A stretch of DNA of 64,000 nucleotides. Source: Flavihumibacter profundi (GTDB lineage: Bacteria > Bacteroidota > Bacteroidia > Chitinophagales > Chitinophagaceae). The notes below the pieces were generated by a model that ran no database searches, was not told the origin of the DNA, and worked only from the letters and a program-made list of their open reading frames with translations. The position numbers and the translations under genes were made by a program. The DNA lies in NCBI RefSeq assembly GCF_020076305.1, contig NZ_JAIQXE010000002.1, positions 248,001 to 312,000 of the forward strand, in the 5' to 3' direction. Shown here piece by piece: positions 24,841 through 33,111 of this stretch; position 1 is the first letter of the stretch; each line of letters starts with the position of its first letter.

Positions 24841-27282
24841 ATGCTGAAGCCAAGACTTGCCTTATCCTGCTTTTTCATTTGGCTGCTTCCATTCATTGCC
24901 ATTGCGCAACCTGCTGTTAATAATAGCCGGGAAATCATCGTGCACGTTACCGACGACCAGCAGCATGCACTGGATTTTGCTACTATCAGCCTGCTGAATT
25001 CAATGGATTCCAGCCTGGTTTCCTCAGTACGCTCCGATTCATCCGGCAACGCAATCCTTAAAAATATTGAGGCCGGCAGTTACCGGATATGTATCACCCG
25101 CGTAAATTTCCAGGCATCCTGCCAGCTGGTTGATCTTTCCCAGCCACAGCCTGGCGCCGGGTATGAATTTTCATTCTCCCTGCAGAAATCCGGCAGCCTG
25201 GAGAATGTTACGGTTACCGGTAAAAAAACTGCTGTTCAATACCAGTCCGACCGCACCGTTATCCAGGTCGATGCCAGCATCAGCAACGCTGGTACCAACG
25301 CCCTGGAGTTCCTGGAAAGGACCCCTGGTGTTACGATCGACAAGGATGGTAATATTAGTTTGAAGGGTCGCAGCCAGGTGCTTGTAATGATCGACAATAA
25401 ACCAAGTTACCTCAGCGGTGCTGAATTATCGGTTATGCTTGCCGGTATGAACAGCAGCCAGGTCGAATCCATTGAACTGATAGATAACCCTTCCGCAAAA
25501 TATGATGCCGCCGGGAATGGTGGTATTATTAATATCAGGTTGAAAAGAAACGGGCAAAAGGGCTTTAATGGAAATGTGAACCTGTCGGTTGGGCAAGGTG
25601 TTTACAGTAAAACCAATAACAGTATCGGGCTGAATTACCGTAACGGGAAATTCAATGTCTTCAGTAATTATGGCCTGAATTCGAATGGTAATTACATCGA
25701 CATGTATGCCCTTCGCACCTATTATATGGATGATGATAAAACCATTCATTCCTTACTGGAGCAGCCCACTTTCCTTAAGATGCGGTCAAACACCCAAACC
25801 CTTCGTGCCGGTGTCGATTATGCGCTCTCCACGAATACCGGACTTGGTATTGTTTTATCGGGAACCTTGCTTAACAGGAACAGCAAGGGGACCGGGCAGG
25901 CCATCTGGATGAATGAAACCGGTGCAAAGGATTCACTGATTGATACCAGGAGCCAGAATTCAACCGATTGGAAAAATGGTTCGGCTAACCTCAACTTCCG
26001 GCATAAATTTTCCCCAAGGCAAGAACTGACCGCCGACCTCGATTGGCTGGGTTACAACATTGAAGGCGACCAGGCTTTCAGGAATGAAAGAACGGGCAAT
26101 ACTTCCTATACTGAATCATTTAAAGGGGAACTGCCTACTGCCATCCGGATCTTTTCTTTTAAGGCAGACCACCAGCTCGACCTGGGCAATAAAATAAAAC
26201 TGGAGACCGGTGTAAAATGGTCGGATACCAAAACCGATAATAAAGCAGCTTATTATGTGGACCAGGGTGCCGGATGGGAAGAAGAACTGTCGCGTACAAA
26301 CAATTTCCTGTATGCGGAAAGTATTGGTGGGGCCTATGCGAGCATTGGGAAAAAATCAGATAATTGGTCGCTGGAAATGGGGCTCAGGTATGAGTTTACT
26401 TCCTACACAGCTGAACAATTCGGGAACAGCCTGCGGAAAGACTCCGCTGTTTCTAATAACTATGGAAGCCTGTTCCCGAACCTTAGGGTAAGCTACAGGA
26501 TCGATGCCGACAATGAATTAAGTTTCACCATTGGTAAGCGCGTTGACCGTCCGCCTTACCAGAAATTAAATCCATTTGTTACCATCATCAACAAGTACAC
26601 CTACATGGCGGGTAACCCGCTGATGAAACCGCAATACACGCACAACGTTGAATTGAGTCACCGCTTCAGGGATATCCTCAGCACCAGCCTCTCCTACAGT
26701 ATAACCAAAGATTATTTTTCACAGGTATTTTACAGGGACAGTATTGGTACTATTTACTACTCCGATGGAAACCTCGGCAAAAGGCAGGTATGGGGCTTGT
26801 CCGTTGGTTTCAATAAAACAGTAATTCCGGACTTAACCACCAACGCACAGCTTGACCTTATCCATAAAAAGATGGCGGGATTTGTATGGAAGGATATGGA
26901 ATCTTCCATTACGCAAATGAATTTTTCACTCACCAACCAATATCGTTTTGCTAAAGCCTGGGTAGCGGAACTTTCAGGTTATTATATCACCCGGAGCCAG
27001 GCCGATATCCAGGAGGTAATACAACCAACAGGACAGGTATCGCTGGGTATCTCCAGGCAGGTATTAAAAAATAAAGGCAGCCTGAAATTATCCTACCGCG
27101 ATATATTCTACACGCAGGATATGGAAGGCTTTACCTTATTTAACCACGCCACTGAATATTTTAAACTGCAGCGTGACAGCAGGGTAGCGACTTTAGCATT
27201 CACTTACAGGTTTGGGAATCCATTCAAACCGGTAAATAAAAAAGGAACTACGGTAGAAGAAATGCAAAGGGTGGGCAATTAA
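24841..27282 (+). CDS. TonB-dependent receptor, outer-membrane beta-barrel family
   Basis: 813 residues with a signal peptide (MLKPRLALSCFFIWLLPFIAIAQ). Residues ~30-110 are a carboxypeptidase-regulatory-like beta-sandwich (IIVHVTDDQQHALDFATISLL). The plug follows, with FLERTPGVTIDKDGNISLKGRSQVLVMIDNKP and SVESIELIDNPSAKYDAAGNGGIINI (slightly different spelling in the sequence). The C-terminal ~570 residues form the barrel, ending in TLAFTYRFGNPFKP. This is the type without a SusD partner. The substrate is unknown. It begins a same-strand run with a GDPD, a secreted enzyme and a histidine phosphatase. Confidence 0.9.
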   Translation: MLKPRLALSCFFIWLLPFIAIAQPAVNNSREIIVHVTDDQQHALDFATISLLNSMDSSLVSSVRSDSSGNAILKNIEAGSYRICITRVNFQASCQLVDLSQPQPGAGYEFSFSLQKSGSLENVTVTGKKTAVQYQSDRTVIQVDASISNAGTNALEFLERTPGVTIDKDGNISLKGRSQVLVMIDNKPSYLSGAELSVMLAGMNSSQVESIELIDNPSAKYDAAGNGGIINIRLKRNGQKGFNGNVNLSVGQGVYSKTNNSIGLNYRNGKFNVFSNYGLNSNGNYIDMYALRTYYMDDDKTIHSLLEQPTFLKMRSNTQTLRAGVDYALSTNTGLGIVLSGTLLNRNSKGTGQAIWMNETGAKDSLIDTRSQNSTDWKNGSANLNFRHKFSPRQELTADLDWLGYNIEGDQAFRNERTGNTSYTESFKGELPTAIRIFSFKADHQLDLGNKIKLETGVKWSDTKTDNKAAYYVDQGAGWEEELSRTNNFLYAESIGGAYASIGKKSDNWSLEMGLRYEFTSYTAEQFGNSLRKDSAVSNNYGSLFPNLRVSYRIDADNELSFTIGKRVDRPPYQKLNPFVTIINKYTYMAGNPLMKPQYTHNVELSHRFRDILSTSLSYSITKDYFSQVFYRDSIGTIYYSDGNLGKRQVWGLSVGFNKTVIPDLTTNAQLDLIHKKMAGFVWKDMESSITQMNFSLTNQYRFAKAWVAELSGYYITRSQADIQEVIQPTGQVSLGISRQVLKNKGSLKLSYRDIFYTQDMEGFTLFNHATEYFKLQRDSRVATLAFTYRFGNPFKPVNKKGTTVEEMQRVGN

Positions 27283-27318
27283 ATAACTTAATAACTTCAG
27301 GCCGAAAAAGTACACGCT

Positions 27319-28188
27319 ATGAAAATGGTTAAGGTTGGTTTATTACTGGTTCTGGTAGTATTTGGTTTTGTAACATTCGCGCAACCTGCACCGGGCAATG
27401 GCGCTAAAAGGAGTTTCGAGGAAAAGCGGACCCAGTTTCTGTCGCCGCAATCTGGCGTCATCATGGTGGCCTCCCATCGTGGCACACATAACGATGATCC
27501 TGAAAACTCATTGGCTGCATTCCGGAAAGCAATTGAAATAGGGGTTGATATCGTTGAGCTCGACATCCGTGCAACCAAAGACGGCGTACTGGTATTGATG
27601 CACGACAGCAAGGTAGACCGCACAACAAATGGTACCGGTCGGGTCGATAGCCTGACATTCGCTGAAATCAGGAAACTGCGTTTAAAGCATAATGGGCAGG
27701 TAACAAATGAACAGGTGCCTACTTTTGAGGAAGCGCTGAAACTGGCAAGGAACAAAATATTGGTGGACCTCGATATCAAGGCAGATGATAAAGTGAAAGA
27801 GATTATCGCGATGGTACAAAAAATGAAAGCGGAACGGACCGTCATCTTTTTTGTCTACGAACCGCAGGAAATAAAAATGGTCAGGGATATCGACAAGGAT
27901 TGCCTTGTTTTGGCCAGGTCTTATAAGGAAGCAGATATTGCACCATTTTTTGATCCCTATAAAGCAAACGCTATCCACATCGATGAAAACCAGCATACTG
28001 ATAAAATAGTGGAAGAAATAAAAGCCATGGGTGGCCGTATTTGGATCAATGCACTGGGCGATGTAGATAAAGCCGTTGCTGGAGGGCATCCGGAAGCTTT
28101 TGAACAGGTGCTGCAGCATGGTGTGAACATCATACAAACTGACTACCCGAAATTACTGATCGACTACCTGGCGAAAAGGTCGAAATAA
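27319..28188 (+). CDS. Secreted glycerophosphodiester phosphodiesterase
   Basis: 289 residues with a signal peptide (MKMVKVGLLLVLVVFGFVTFAQ). The catalytic signature is ASHRGTHNDDPENSLAAF (HR...PENS) followed by VELDIRATKDGVLVLMHD, which supply the two His general acid/base residues and the Glu/Asp metal ligands of the GDPD TIM barrel. WINALG and IIQTDYP complete the barrel. It splits glycerophosphodiesters, or related phosphodiester head groups, into alcohol and glycerol-3-phosphate in the periplasm or outside. It lies 36 nt after the TonB receptor gene and 8 nt before the next, so it is probably in one operon. Confidence 0.92.
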   Translation: MKMVKVGLLLVLVVFGFVTFAQPAPGNGAKRSFEEKRTQFLSPQSGVIMVASHRGTHNDDPENSLAAFRKAIEIGVDIVELDIRATKDGVLVLMHDSKVDRTTNGTGRVDSLTFAEIRKLRLKHNGQVTNEQVPTFEEALKLARNKILVDLDIKADDKVKEIIAMVQKMKAERTVIFFVYEPQEIKMVRDIDKDCLVLARSYKEADIAPFFDPYKANAIHIDENQHTDKIVEEIKAMGGRIWINALGDVDKAVAGGHPEAFEQVLQHGVNIIQTDYPKLLIDYLAKRSK

Positions 28189-28196
28189 AATAACAC

Positions 28197-30473
28197 ATGA
28201 AACTGATCCGCAGGAACAGGGTAATTTTTTTAGTAGGCATAGTAATATTTTCCCTGTCCTGCAAAGCCCAGGGAATTAAAGTCTCCCTACCTGGCCAGCA
28301 GGCTAACCTCATTAAAACATCGTGGCCATCCATTGGATGTTGGTTCTGGACGGCTGCCGAATTTGAACCAGGAGGGTACAGGCGCTTTATTGACCTGTAC
28401 GAAAAATATTCCCCCTTCTCTTTGCTGACCACCAGCCTGCGTTATCCCGGTGAACTCACCGATCCTACCGTGCATGACCAGGTGAAGGCGGGTGCGGCCT
28501 ATGCAAAGCAAAAAGGAATGGGTATTGTCATGGACCTTGACCTGCGGCTGGCAAGGAAGCAATTCCTGGAACGTTATCCGGAAGAACAACAGCAGATTAT
28601 TTTATTAAAGGAATTTCCCCTGGCAAGATCCGGCTCTGTTCAAACGATGGTAAAATCCCCTTCCTTTGAAGACCACTACACTTTTGGCCGCACAGGTTAC
28701 AACTCTTTAAAGAGTGAAGTGGTGGGCATTTATAAGTATAAAAAGAAGAATGGGTTAATCTGCGCCGGGTCAGTCACGGAGATCCGTAACCGCATTAAAG
28801 CTTTCGGGAATAAGGATTCGGTAAATATCATTGTTGATTGTTTGGCCACAGACGAGGGCATGACAGCCTGTGCCCTGGTTGCCGTAACTGTTTACACGCC
28901 CGATGTTTTTGCGCCGCATTTATTATCCTACCAGAGAGAGATACTGAAACAATACCAGGATGCACCGCTTGCCGGGGCCTGTAAAGACGAATGGGGCTTC
29001 CCGGGGCGGTTTGATCCGCTGACCAGTGAATTGTGGTATTCCCGGTATATGGCAGAAGCATATGCGAAGCGACGACCCGGTCATGAACTCTTGCGGGATA
29101 TGGTATTAATGTCTTTTGGTGAAGCGGGCCGCGAAGGGGAAAGGCTGGCTGCCATTAACCATTACATGGAAATGAATTGGCAGCGTAACGGCGAAATTGA
29201 AACGGATTATTACAAGGCTATCAAGGAAATATTCGGGCAACAGGCGGTATCAGCAACACATCCAACATGGTTTCCTTATCCCGGTGACAAAGAAATTTTT
29301 AAGAACGGGCTGAGTTGGTGGTCTGCTAAACGGGACCTCGCGCAAACGGATGAAAGCACCCCATTTTGTGTGCGTACCGCATTAAGCAAAAAATGGAATA
29401 GTCCGCTTTGGTACAATATGTATTATGAAAAATCTATGGAAGAGTACAATAAGGACCTTTGGATTGCTATACTCGGCGGTGGCCGTTTGAATTATCATCC
29501 GCTATGGCCTTCTGAATGGAAAAACCTCACAACATCTCTGCTGGCAGGCAACCTCCTTATGGCCGAAAGGCGGATCAGCCTGCTCAATTATATTTCATCA
29601 GCGCCGGTTGATTGCCCGGTGGCAGTTGTATTCGGTCATCCATCCGCGTTAAACTTTGCTGATAAAAATGGTTTTGCAGATGTTGGCCTGGATATAACCA
29701 ACGCTTTATGGAAGGAAGGCTATTATGCTGACCTTATCCCATCCAGTGAAATTGTTAATGGTGCAATGCAGGTAAATGCAGATGGCAAAATCCAGTATGG
29801 CCCACAGCAATACGAGGCCGTTGTTTTATATAAACCAGGCTGCGACCATAACGAGATTGCAGGTTTCTTTTCTAAAGCCGGAGAACCCGGGAAAACCTTG
29901 CTTTATTCCGTGGGTAACCGAACAATTGATTTTGAAGGCGAGCCAGTGCATGATGCGATTCCTGCGGCAATGCATGTTGCAGAAGATGTCGGGGCTGCAG
30001 CAGCAGAAATCATCAGTGCGCTGAAAGTAAAAGGAATAGCACCACAAACAAGGGGTGAAATGCGGGGCAATTCAGGCTTCCCTGCTTCTGTGATGCCTAA
30101 GCCCAATGGAACAATCCGTTTGCTCGATGGTACAGTCATCCAGGCCTCCGGCGAAAAGGATGTAATGGGAGATCCGATCCACAGCACGATTACAATCCAC
30201 GGTATACAAGTTGATTTTGATGCGCTCGGTATTGCGGCTATCCGGTTAGATAAAGACGGCGATGTGGAAGCGATAGCAGCAGGCGGATTAAAATCGGTCC
30301 GTGCGGGTAAGTTTCACCTTGAATTGGATAAACGGACAGACCTTGCGCTTTTTATGGAAGATGGAAAATGGCGGGGCATTATTCATGGACTTGAAGGGGA
30401 AGTACCAAAGGCATTGAAGAAGATTACTTCGAACTGGCGTATATTGAAGGTGCCGGCGCCCTATAAAGATTAA
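28197..30473 (+). CDS. Secreted hypothetical enzyme, TIM-barrel glycoside hydrolase-like
   Basis: 758 residues with a signal sequence ending FSLSCKAQ, possibly a lipoprotein Cys. Not assigned to a known family with confidence. Residues ~30-430 look like a (beta/alpha)8 hydrolase: WPSIGCWFWTAAEF at the start, VMDLDLRLAR, CKDEWGFPGRFDP (acidic residues in a barrel loop), and WNSPLWYNMYYEK. Residues ~450-600 resemble the glutaminase-like trimerisation domain of GH42-type enzymes (CPVAVVFGHPSALNF... EAVVLYKPG). The C-terminus is beta-rich. It probably acts on a carbohydrate in concert with the adjoining receptor and GDPD. Confidence 0.55.
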   Translation: MKLIRRNRVIFLVGIVIFSLSCKAQGIKVSLPGQQANLIKTSWPSIGCWFWTAAEFEPGGYRRFIDLYEKYSPFSLLTTSLRYPGELTDPTVHDQVKAGAAYAKQKGMGIVMDLDLRLARKQFLERYPEEQQQIILLKEFPLARSGSVQTMVKSPSFEDHYTFGRTGYNSLKSEVVGIYKYKKKNGLICAGSVTEIRNRIKAFGNKDSVNIIVDCLATDEGMTACALVAVTVYTPDVFAPHLLSYQREILKQYQDAPLAGACKDEWGFPGRFDPLTSELWYSRYMAEAYAKRRPGHELLRDMVLMSFGEAGREGERLAAINHYMEMNWQRNGEIETDYYKAIKEIFGQQAVSATHPTWFPYPGDKEIFKNGLSWWSAKRDLAQTDESTPFCVRTALSKKWNSPLWYNMYYEKSMEEYNKDLWIAILGGGRLNYHPLWPSEWKNLTTSLLAGNLLMAERRISLLNYISSAPVDCPVAVVFGHPSALNFADKNGFADVGLDITNALWKEGYYADLIPSSEIVNGAMQVNADGKIQYGPQQYEAVVLYKPGCDHNEIAGFFSKAGEPGKTLLYSVGNRTIDFEGEPVHDAIPAAMHVAEDVGAAAAEIISALKVKGIAPQTRGEMRGNSGFPASVMPKPNGTIRLLDGTVIQASGEKDVMGDPIHSTITIHGIQVDFDALGIAAIRLDKDGDVEAIAAGGLKSVRAGKFHLELDKRTDLALFMEDGKWRGIIHGLEGEVPKALKKITSNWRILKVPAPYKD

Positions 30474-30489
30474 TACTAATGAAAATATT

Positions 30490-31149
30490 ATGAAACCCAA
30501 ACGCATCATACTTATCCGCCACGGCCAATCCGAGGGCAATGTGGAAAAAGCCATGTATAACCGAAAGCCCGATTATGCTCTGCTGCTAACCAACGAAGGG
30601 AAGTCCCAGGCGCGGAAAGCCGGTGAGCAGTTAAAATCCCTGGTAGGGAATGAATCACTCTACTTTTATGTATCCCCGCTATTCCGCACCCGGCAAACTT
30701 TTGCGGAGATAGCCAACGTATTTCCGGAAAACTTTTGCCAGATGCAGGAGGAACCGCGGATCAGGGAACAGGAATGGGGCCACTTGCGAACCCTGGAAGA
30801 ATGTAACGCGGTTGAACGGAGCCGTGATGCTTTCGGGACATTTTATTTCCGCATTCCAGACGGAGAATCAGCCGCCGATGTCTTCGACCGCGTGAGTGAT
30901 TTCTTCAATACCCTTTTCCGCGATTTTGAAAAGCCCGATTTCGCAGAGAATGCAGTAGTGGTTACTCACGGCATGACCATCAGGCTTTTCCTGATGCGCT
31001 GGTTTCATTATACCGTAGAGGAATTTGAGGAACTCGCAAATCCTAAAAATTGCGATATCGTGGTTATGGAAAAACAGGAGAATGGGAAATATGCATTACT
31101 CACGACTATGCGCAAACACCATGTAATGCACCAGTGGCGCCTGGATTAA
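30490..31149 (+). CDS. Histidine phosphatase superfamily protein (phosphoglycerate mutase-like)
   Basis: 219 residues. The catalytic RHG motif is IILIRHGQSEGN at the N-terminus (His 11 is the phospho-acceptor). RIREQEWGHL supplies the acid/base Glu, and VVTHGMTIRLF supplies the second His. There is no signal peptide, so it is cytoplasmic. It removes phosphate from small metabolites or acts as a mutase; the substrate is unknown. It starts 16 nt after the previous gene and is probably the last gene of the run beginning at the TonB receptor. It converges on the RES-Xre module. Confidence 0.9.
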   Translation: MKPKRIILIRHGQSEGNVEKAMYNRKPDYALLLTNEGKSQARKAGEQLKSLVGNESLYFYVSPLFRTRQTFAEIANVFPENFCQMQEEPRIREQEWGHLRTLEECNAVERSRDAFGTFYFRIPDGESAADVFDRVSDFFNTLFRDFEKPDFAENAVVVTHGMTIRLFLMRWFHYTVEEFEELANPKNCDIVVMEKQENGKYALLTTMRKHHVMHQWRLD

Positions 31150-31154
31150 ATTGT

Positions 31155-31616
31155 TCACTTTTTAAACAACCGGCCATCAAACTTAAAGGGCTCGGTGGCA
31201 ATGATCTTTACTTTTTTCACCATAGGGTGTAATGGATTCACCAGCCAGTTGAAATCCCCCGGCACAACCACAGACGGCACTTTCATAACACCATATTTTG
31301 CTTCCAGTAAAAACCGGTCACCTGTTTCTTGCGTGGAATTTGCAGGCGGGATTGCTGTCCATTCGGGCGGCAGGTTTTTGGGATTAATTTCCAGGACGGG
31401 TATTGTGCCCGGTATTTCAAGGGTTACCAGCCAATAATCGGACGGGATTAAATGCAGGGGAATATGCACGGCAACTTCAAGCATGCATAAAGCACGTGAT
31501 TCGCTGGTGTACAGCATGGCATTGCCCTTACTGTTCCACCGGCCGCCGGATTTTTCCGCACCCGCTCCCGAAAGGTCTTTTGCATAGGCTTCCTTTGCCA
31601 GCCGGAATACTATCAT
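31155..31616 (-). CDS. RES-domain toxin (NAD+ phosphorylase family)
   Basis: 153 residues. The RES signature is spread as Arg in VFRLAKEAYAKDLSGAGA, Glu in SRALCMLEVAVH and Ser further on. GGRWNSKGNAMLYTSES is the highly conserved core. RES toxins such as MbcT and Res(Xre) break down NAD+ and arrest growth. The start ATG overlaps the stop of the Xre/MbcA antitoxin gene by 4 nt (ATGA), as usual for Xre-RES pairs where the antitoxin is encoded first. Confidence 0.92.
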   Translation of the reverse strand: MIVFRLAKEAYAKDLSGAGAEKSGGRWNSKGNAMLYTSESRALCMLEVAVHIPLHLIPSDYWLVTLEIPGTIPVLEINPKNLPPEWTAIPPANSTQETGDRFLLEAKYGVMKVPSVVVPGDFNWLVNPLHPMVKKVKIIATEPFKFDGRLFKK

Positions 31617-32044
31617 GCCAGTACACCGTGTTCGATGCGTGTGAGTTCATCTTTGAGAAGGCTGATGCCAAAGCTGGTATCCAAAAGGCTTTTTGGTACA
31701 ATACTACCGAGGGCCAGGTTGGTCGTTTCCAGCCAGCTGTCGAAGTTTTCCTTGTTCCCGAAAACGCCGGTACCATAATTATATAATCGGATGATTTCTA
31801 CAATGCGCTCGGAGCTTGCCGGGTCAAATGTTTTTTTTTCTTTCCTGATGCGCTGGATGGTTCTGTCTGAAAGATGCAGGTATTGCGACCATTCTGATAA
31901 ACTGAAAGGAATGCTATCCAGGAGTGAGTTAAATAAGGTGTAGGACAATCCATTCCTGACAGCGTCTATTAAACGGAAAATGCTTTTATCGTCTGAAAAA
32001 TTATAAGCAATTGCTGGTTCTTCCAGGTTTTTTGTCTTTGCCAT
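31613..32044 (-). CDS. Xre/MbcA/ParS-type antitoxin of RES module
   Basis: 143 residues. The middle holds an Xre-like helix-turn-helix (FSLSEWSQYLHLSDRTIQRIRKEKKTFDP). The C-terminus is the DUF2384/MbcA toxin-binding domain (SERIVEIIRLYNYGTGVFGN, then NLALGSIVPKSLLDTSFGISLLKDEL, quoted in part). It covers the NAD+ site of the RES toxin and represses the operon. A well-spaced GGGAG ribosome-binding site precedes its ATG, and an exact TAnnTTTG promoter element lies 16 nt upstream. Confidence 0.93.
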   Translation of the reverse strand: MAKTKNLEEPAIAYNFSDDKSIFRLIDAVRNGLSYTLFNSLLDSIPFSLSEWSQYLHLSDRTIQRIRKEKKTFDPASSERIVEIIRLYNYGTGVFGNKENFDSWLETTNLALGSIVPKSLLDTSFGISLLKDELTRIEHGVLA

Positions 32045-32059
32045 TTTTCTCCCTTTTTA

Positions 32060-32067
32060 CAAAAATA
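32060..32067 (-). promoter_or_regulatory. -7 promoter element of RES-Xre operon
   Basis: On the minus strand TATTTTTG matches TAnnTTTG exactly, 16 nt before the antitoxin ATG. A GGGAG ribosome-binding site lies between. The -33 element is not obvious, which suits an operon controlled by its own repressor. Confidence 0.6.
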
Positions 32068-32114
32068 GCATTATGTCGTAAAATTATCGTCATTTGTCCG
32101 TTTTTATTATTTCC

Positions 32115-32585
32115 TCACCGCTTCCTGCTGTACAGCCCGACCAACTCCCCGAATGCTAATATATGTCCGGCCATGGCATGTTCCAGTTTGGCTTTGTCTG
32201 CCCTCGCTGGCAGGTCCAGTGTATCGTCAAGTGCGTATACCTTAAAATGATAATGGTGGGTTCCCGGAGGCGGGCAAGGGCCATTGTACCCCTGGTTGCC
32301 GAAATCATTCACGCCTTCGTCGCCGGTTGCCGTGTTTTCTTTGATATGGCTCGATACCGGCATATTCCAGCTCACCCAATGCACCCAGGTTCCGCCGGGT
32401 GCGTCAGGATCATCCACAATTATTGCCAGGTGTTTTGCATTATGTGGAATATCATCTACCTGGAGGGGCGGGTTTACATCAATGCCGTCACAGGTATATT
32501 TTGAAGGGATCATGCCGTTATCGGCGAAAGCCGCACTGCTTATAGCCAGCACTTTGTAATCAACTGCTTTGGTGGACTGTTTCAT
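32115..32585 (-). CDS. YbhB/YbcL family (PEBP / Raf kinase inhibitor-like) protein
   Basis: 156 residues. The phosphatidylethanolamine-binding protein core is present: CDGIDVNPPLQVDDIP, IVDDPDAPGGTWVHWVSWNMP and GYNGPCPPPGTHHYHFKVYALD, with the ligand-pocket Asp/His residues. There is no signal peptide, so it is cytoplasmic. Bacterial members bind small anionic ligands; their role is undefined. It is transcribed alone, and its upstream region contains a strong hairpin identical to one on the far side of the neighbouring gene. Confidence 0.92.
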   Translation of the reverse strand: MKQSTKAVDYKVLAISSAAFADNGMIPSKYTCDGIDVNPPLQVDDIPHNAKHLAIIVDDPDAPGGTWVHWVSWNMPVSSHIKENTATGDEGVNDFGNQGYNGPCPPPGTHHYHFKVYALDDTLDLPARADKAKLEHAMAGHILAFGELVGLYSRKR

Positions 32586-32700
32586 AAACCTGGTTTAAAG
32601 AATGATCGGATACGCTATAAAGTTCGCTACTCACCATTTCGCCCTCAATGACTTGGGTCAGCGCTTTGGATGATCCTCATTGATTTGGCAGTGTGTTAAC

Positions 32701-32731
32701 TTCACCCGCCGGGTAACACCCGGCGGGTGAA
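32701..32731. repeat. 31-nt perfect hairpin, copy 1
   Basis: TTCACCCGCCGGG-TAACA-CCCGGCGGGTGAA: a 13-bp perfect stem with a 5-nt loop. It lies between the divergent PEBP gene and the 96-residue gene. An identical 31-nt copy lies at 33075-33105. There is no T-tract, and a position between divergent starts does not suit a terminator. Confidence 0.95.
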
Positions 32732-32773
32732 GGAATAAAGGCCTACCTTGCAGCCATCTGAACTGATTAAAGT

Positions 32774-33064
32774 ATGAAAGACGAAAAGATCCAGGCAGCA
32801 TTTAAGGTTAAAAAAGCAGTGGCCGAGTATTTTGAAGAGCATCCTGAGTTCTTAAAAGTCAAAGCAATTGACCTGATGGATTTCTTTGTGGAGAAGAAAA
32901 TCTTCGCAAAAGACGAGAAATTGGGGTTGCCTATCAGGAGTTTGCTCAATGAGCTGCAAAAGAAAAACCTGATGGCATTGGTTCCCCAGGCATTCACCGA
33001 GCAAAGGGAAAAAGGCATGGTGTGGTTTTTCAGCAAATCAAACCTCGCCGCAAATAGCCGCTAA
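32774..33064 (+). CDS. Small conserved hypothetical protein flanked by identical hairpins
   Basis: 96 residues, MKDEKIQAAFKVKKAVAEYF... to FFSKSNLAANSR. It is charged and helical, without signal peptide or membrane segment. The layout (AIDLMDFFVEKKIFAKDEK...IRSLLNELQKKNLMALVPQAF) resembles a small winged-helix-like fold, which is a guess only. It sits within a ~405-bp unit bounded by two identical 31-nt palindromes, 42 nt before its start and 10 nt after its stop. Confidence 0.65.
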   Translation: MKDEKIQAAFKVKKAVAEYFEEHPEFLKVKAIDLMDFFVEKKIFAKDEKLGLPIRSLLNELQKKNLMALVPQAFTEQREKGMVWFFSKSNLAANSR

Positions 33065-33074
33065 TCGTATAGTT

Positions 33075-33105
33075 TTCACCCGCCGGGTAACACCCGGCGG
33101 GTGAA
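33075..33105. repeat. 31-nt perfect hairpin, copy 2
   Basis: Identical in all 31 positions to 32701-32731. Here it separates two convergent genes and is followed on the plus strand by GTTTT, so it can act as a terminator for the 96-residue gene. On the minus strand, just after the MFS gene, it is followed by AACTAT, so it is less convincing as a terminator in that direction. Confidence 0.95.
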
Positions 33106-33111
33106 GTTTTA

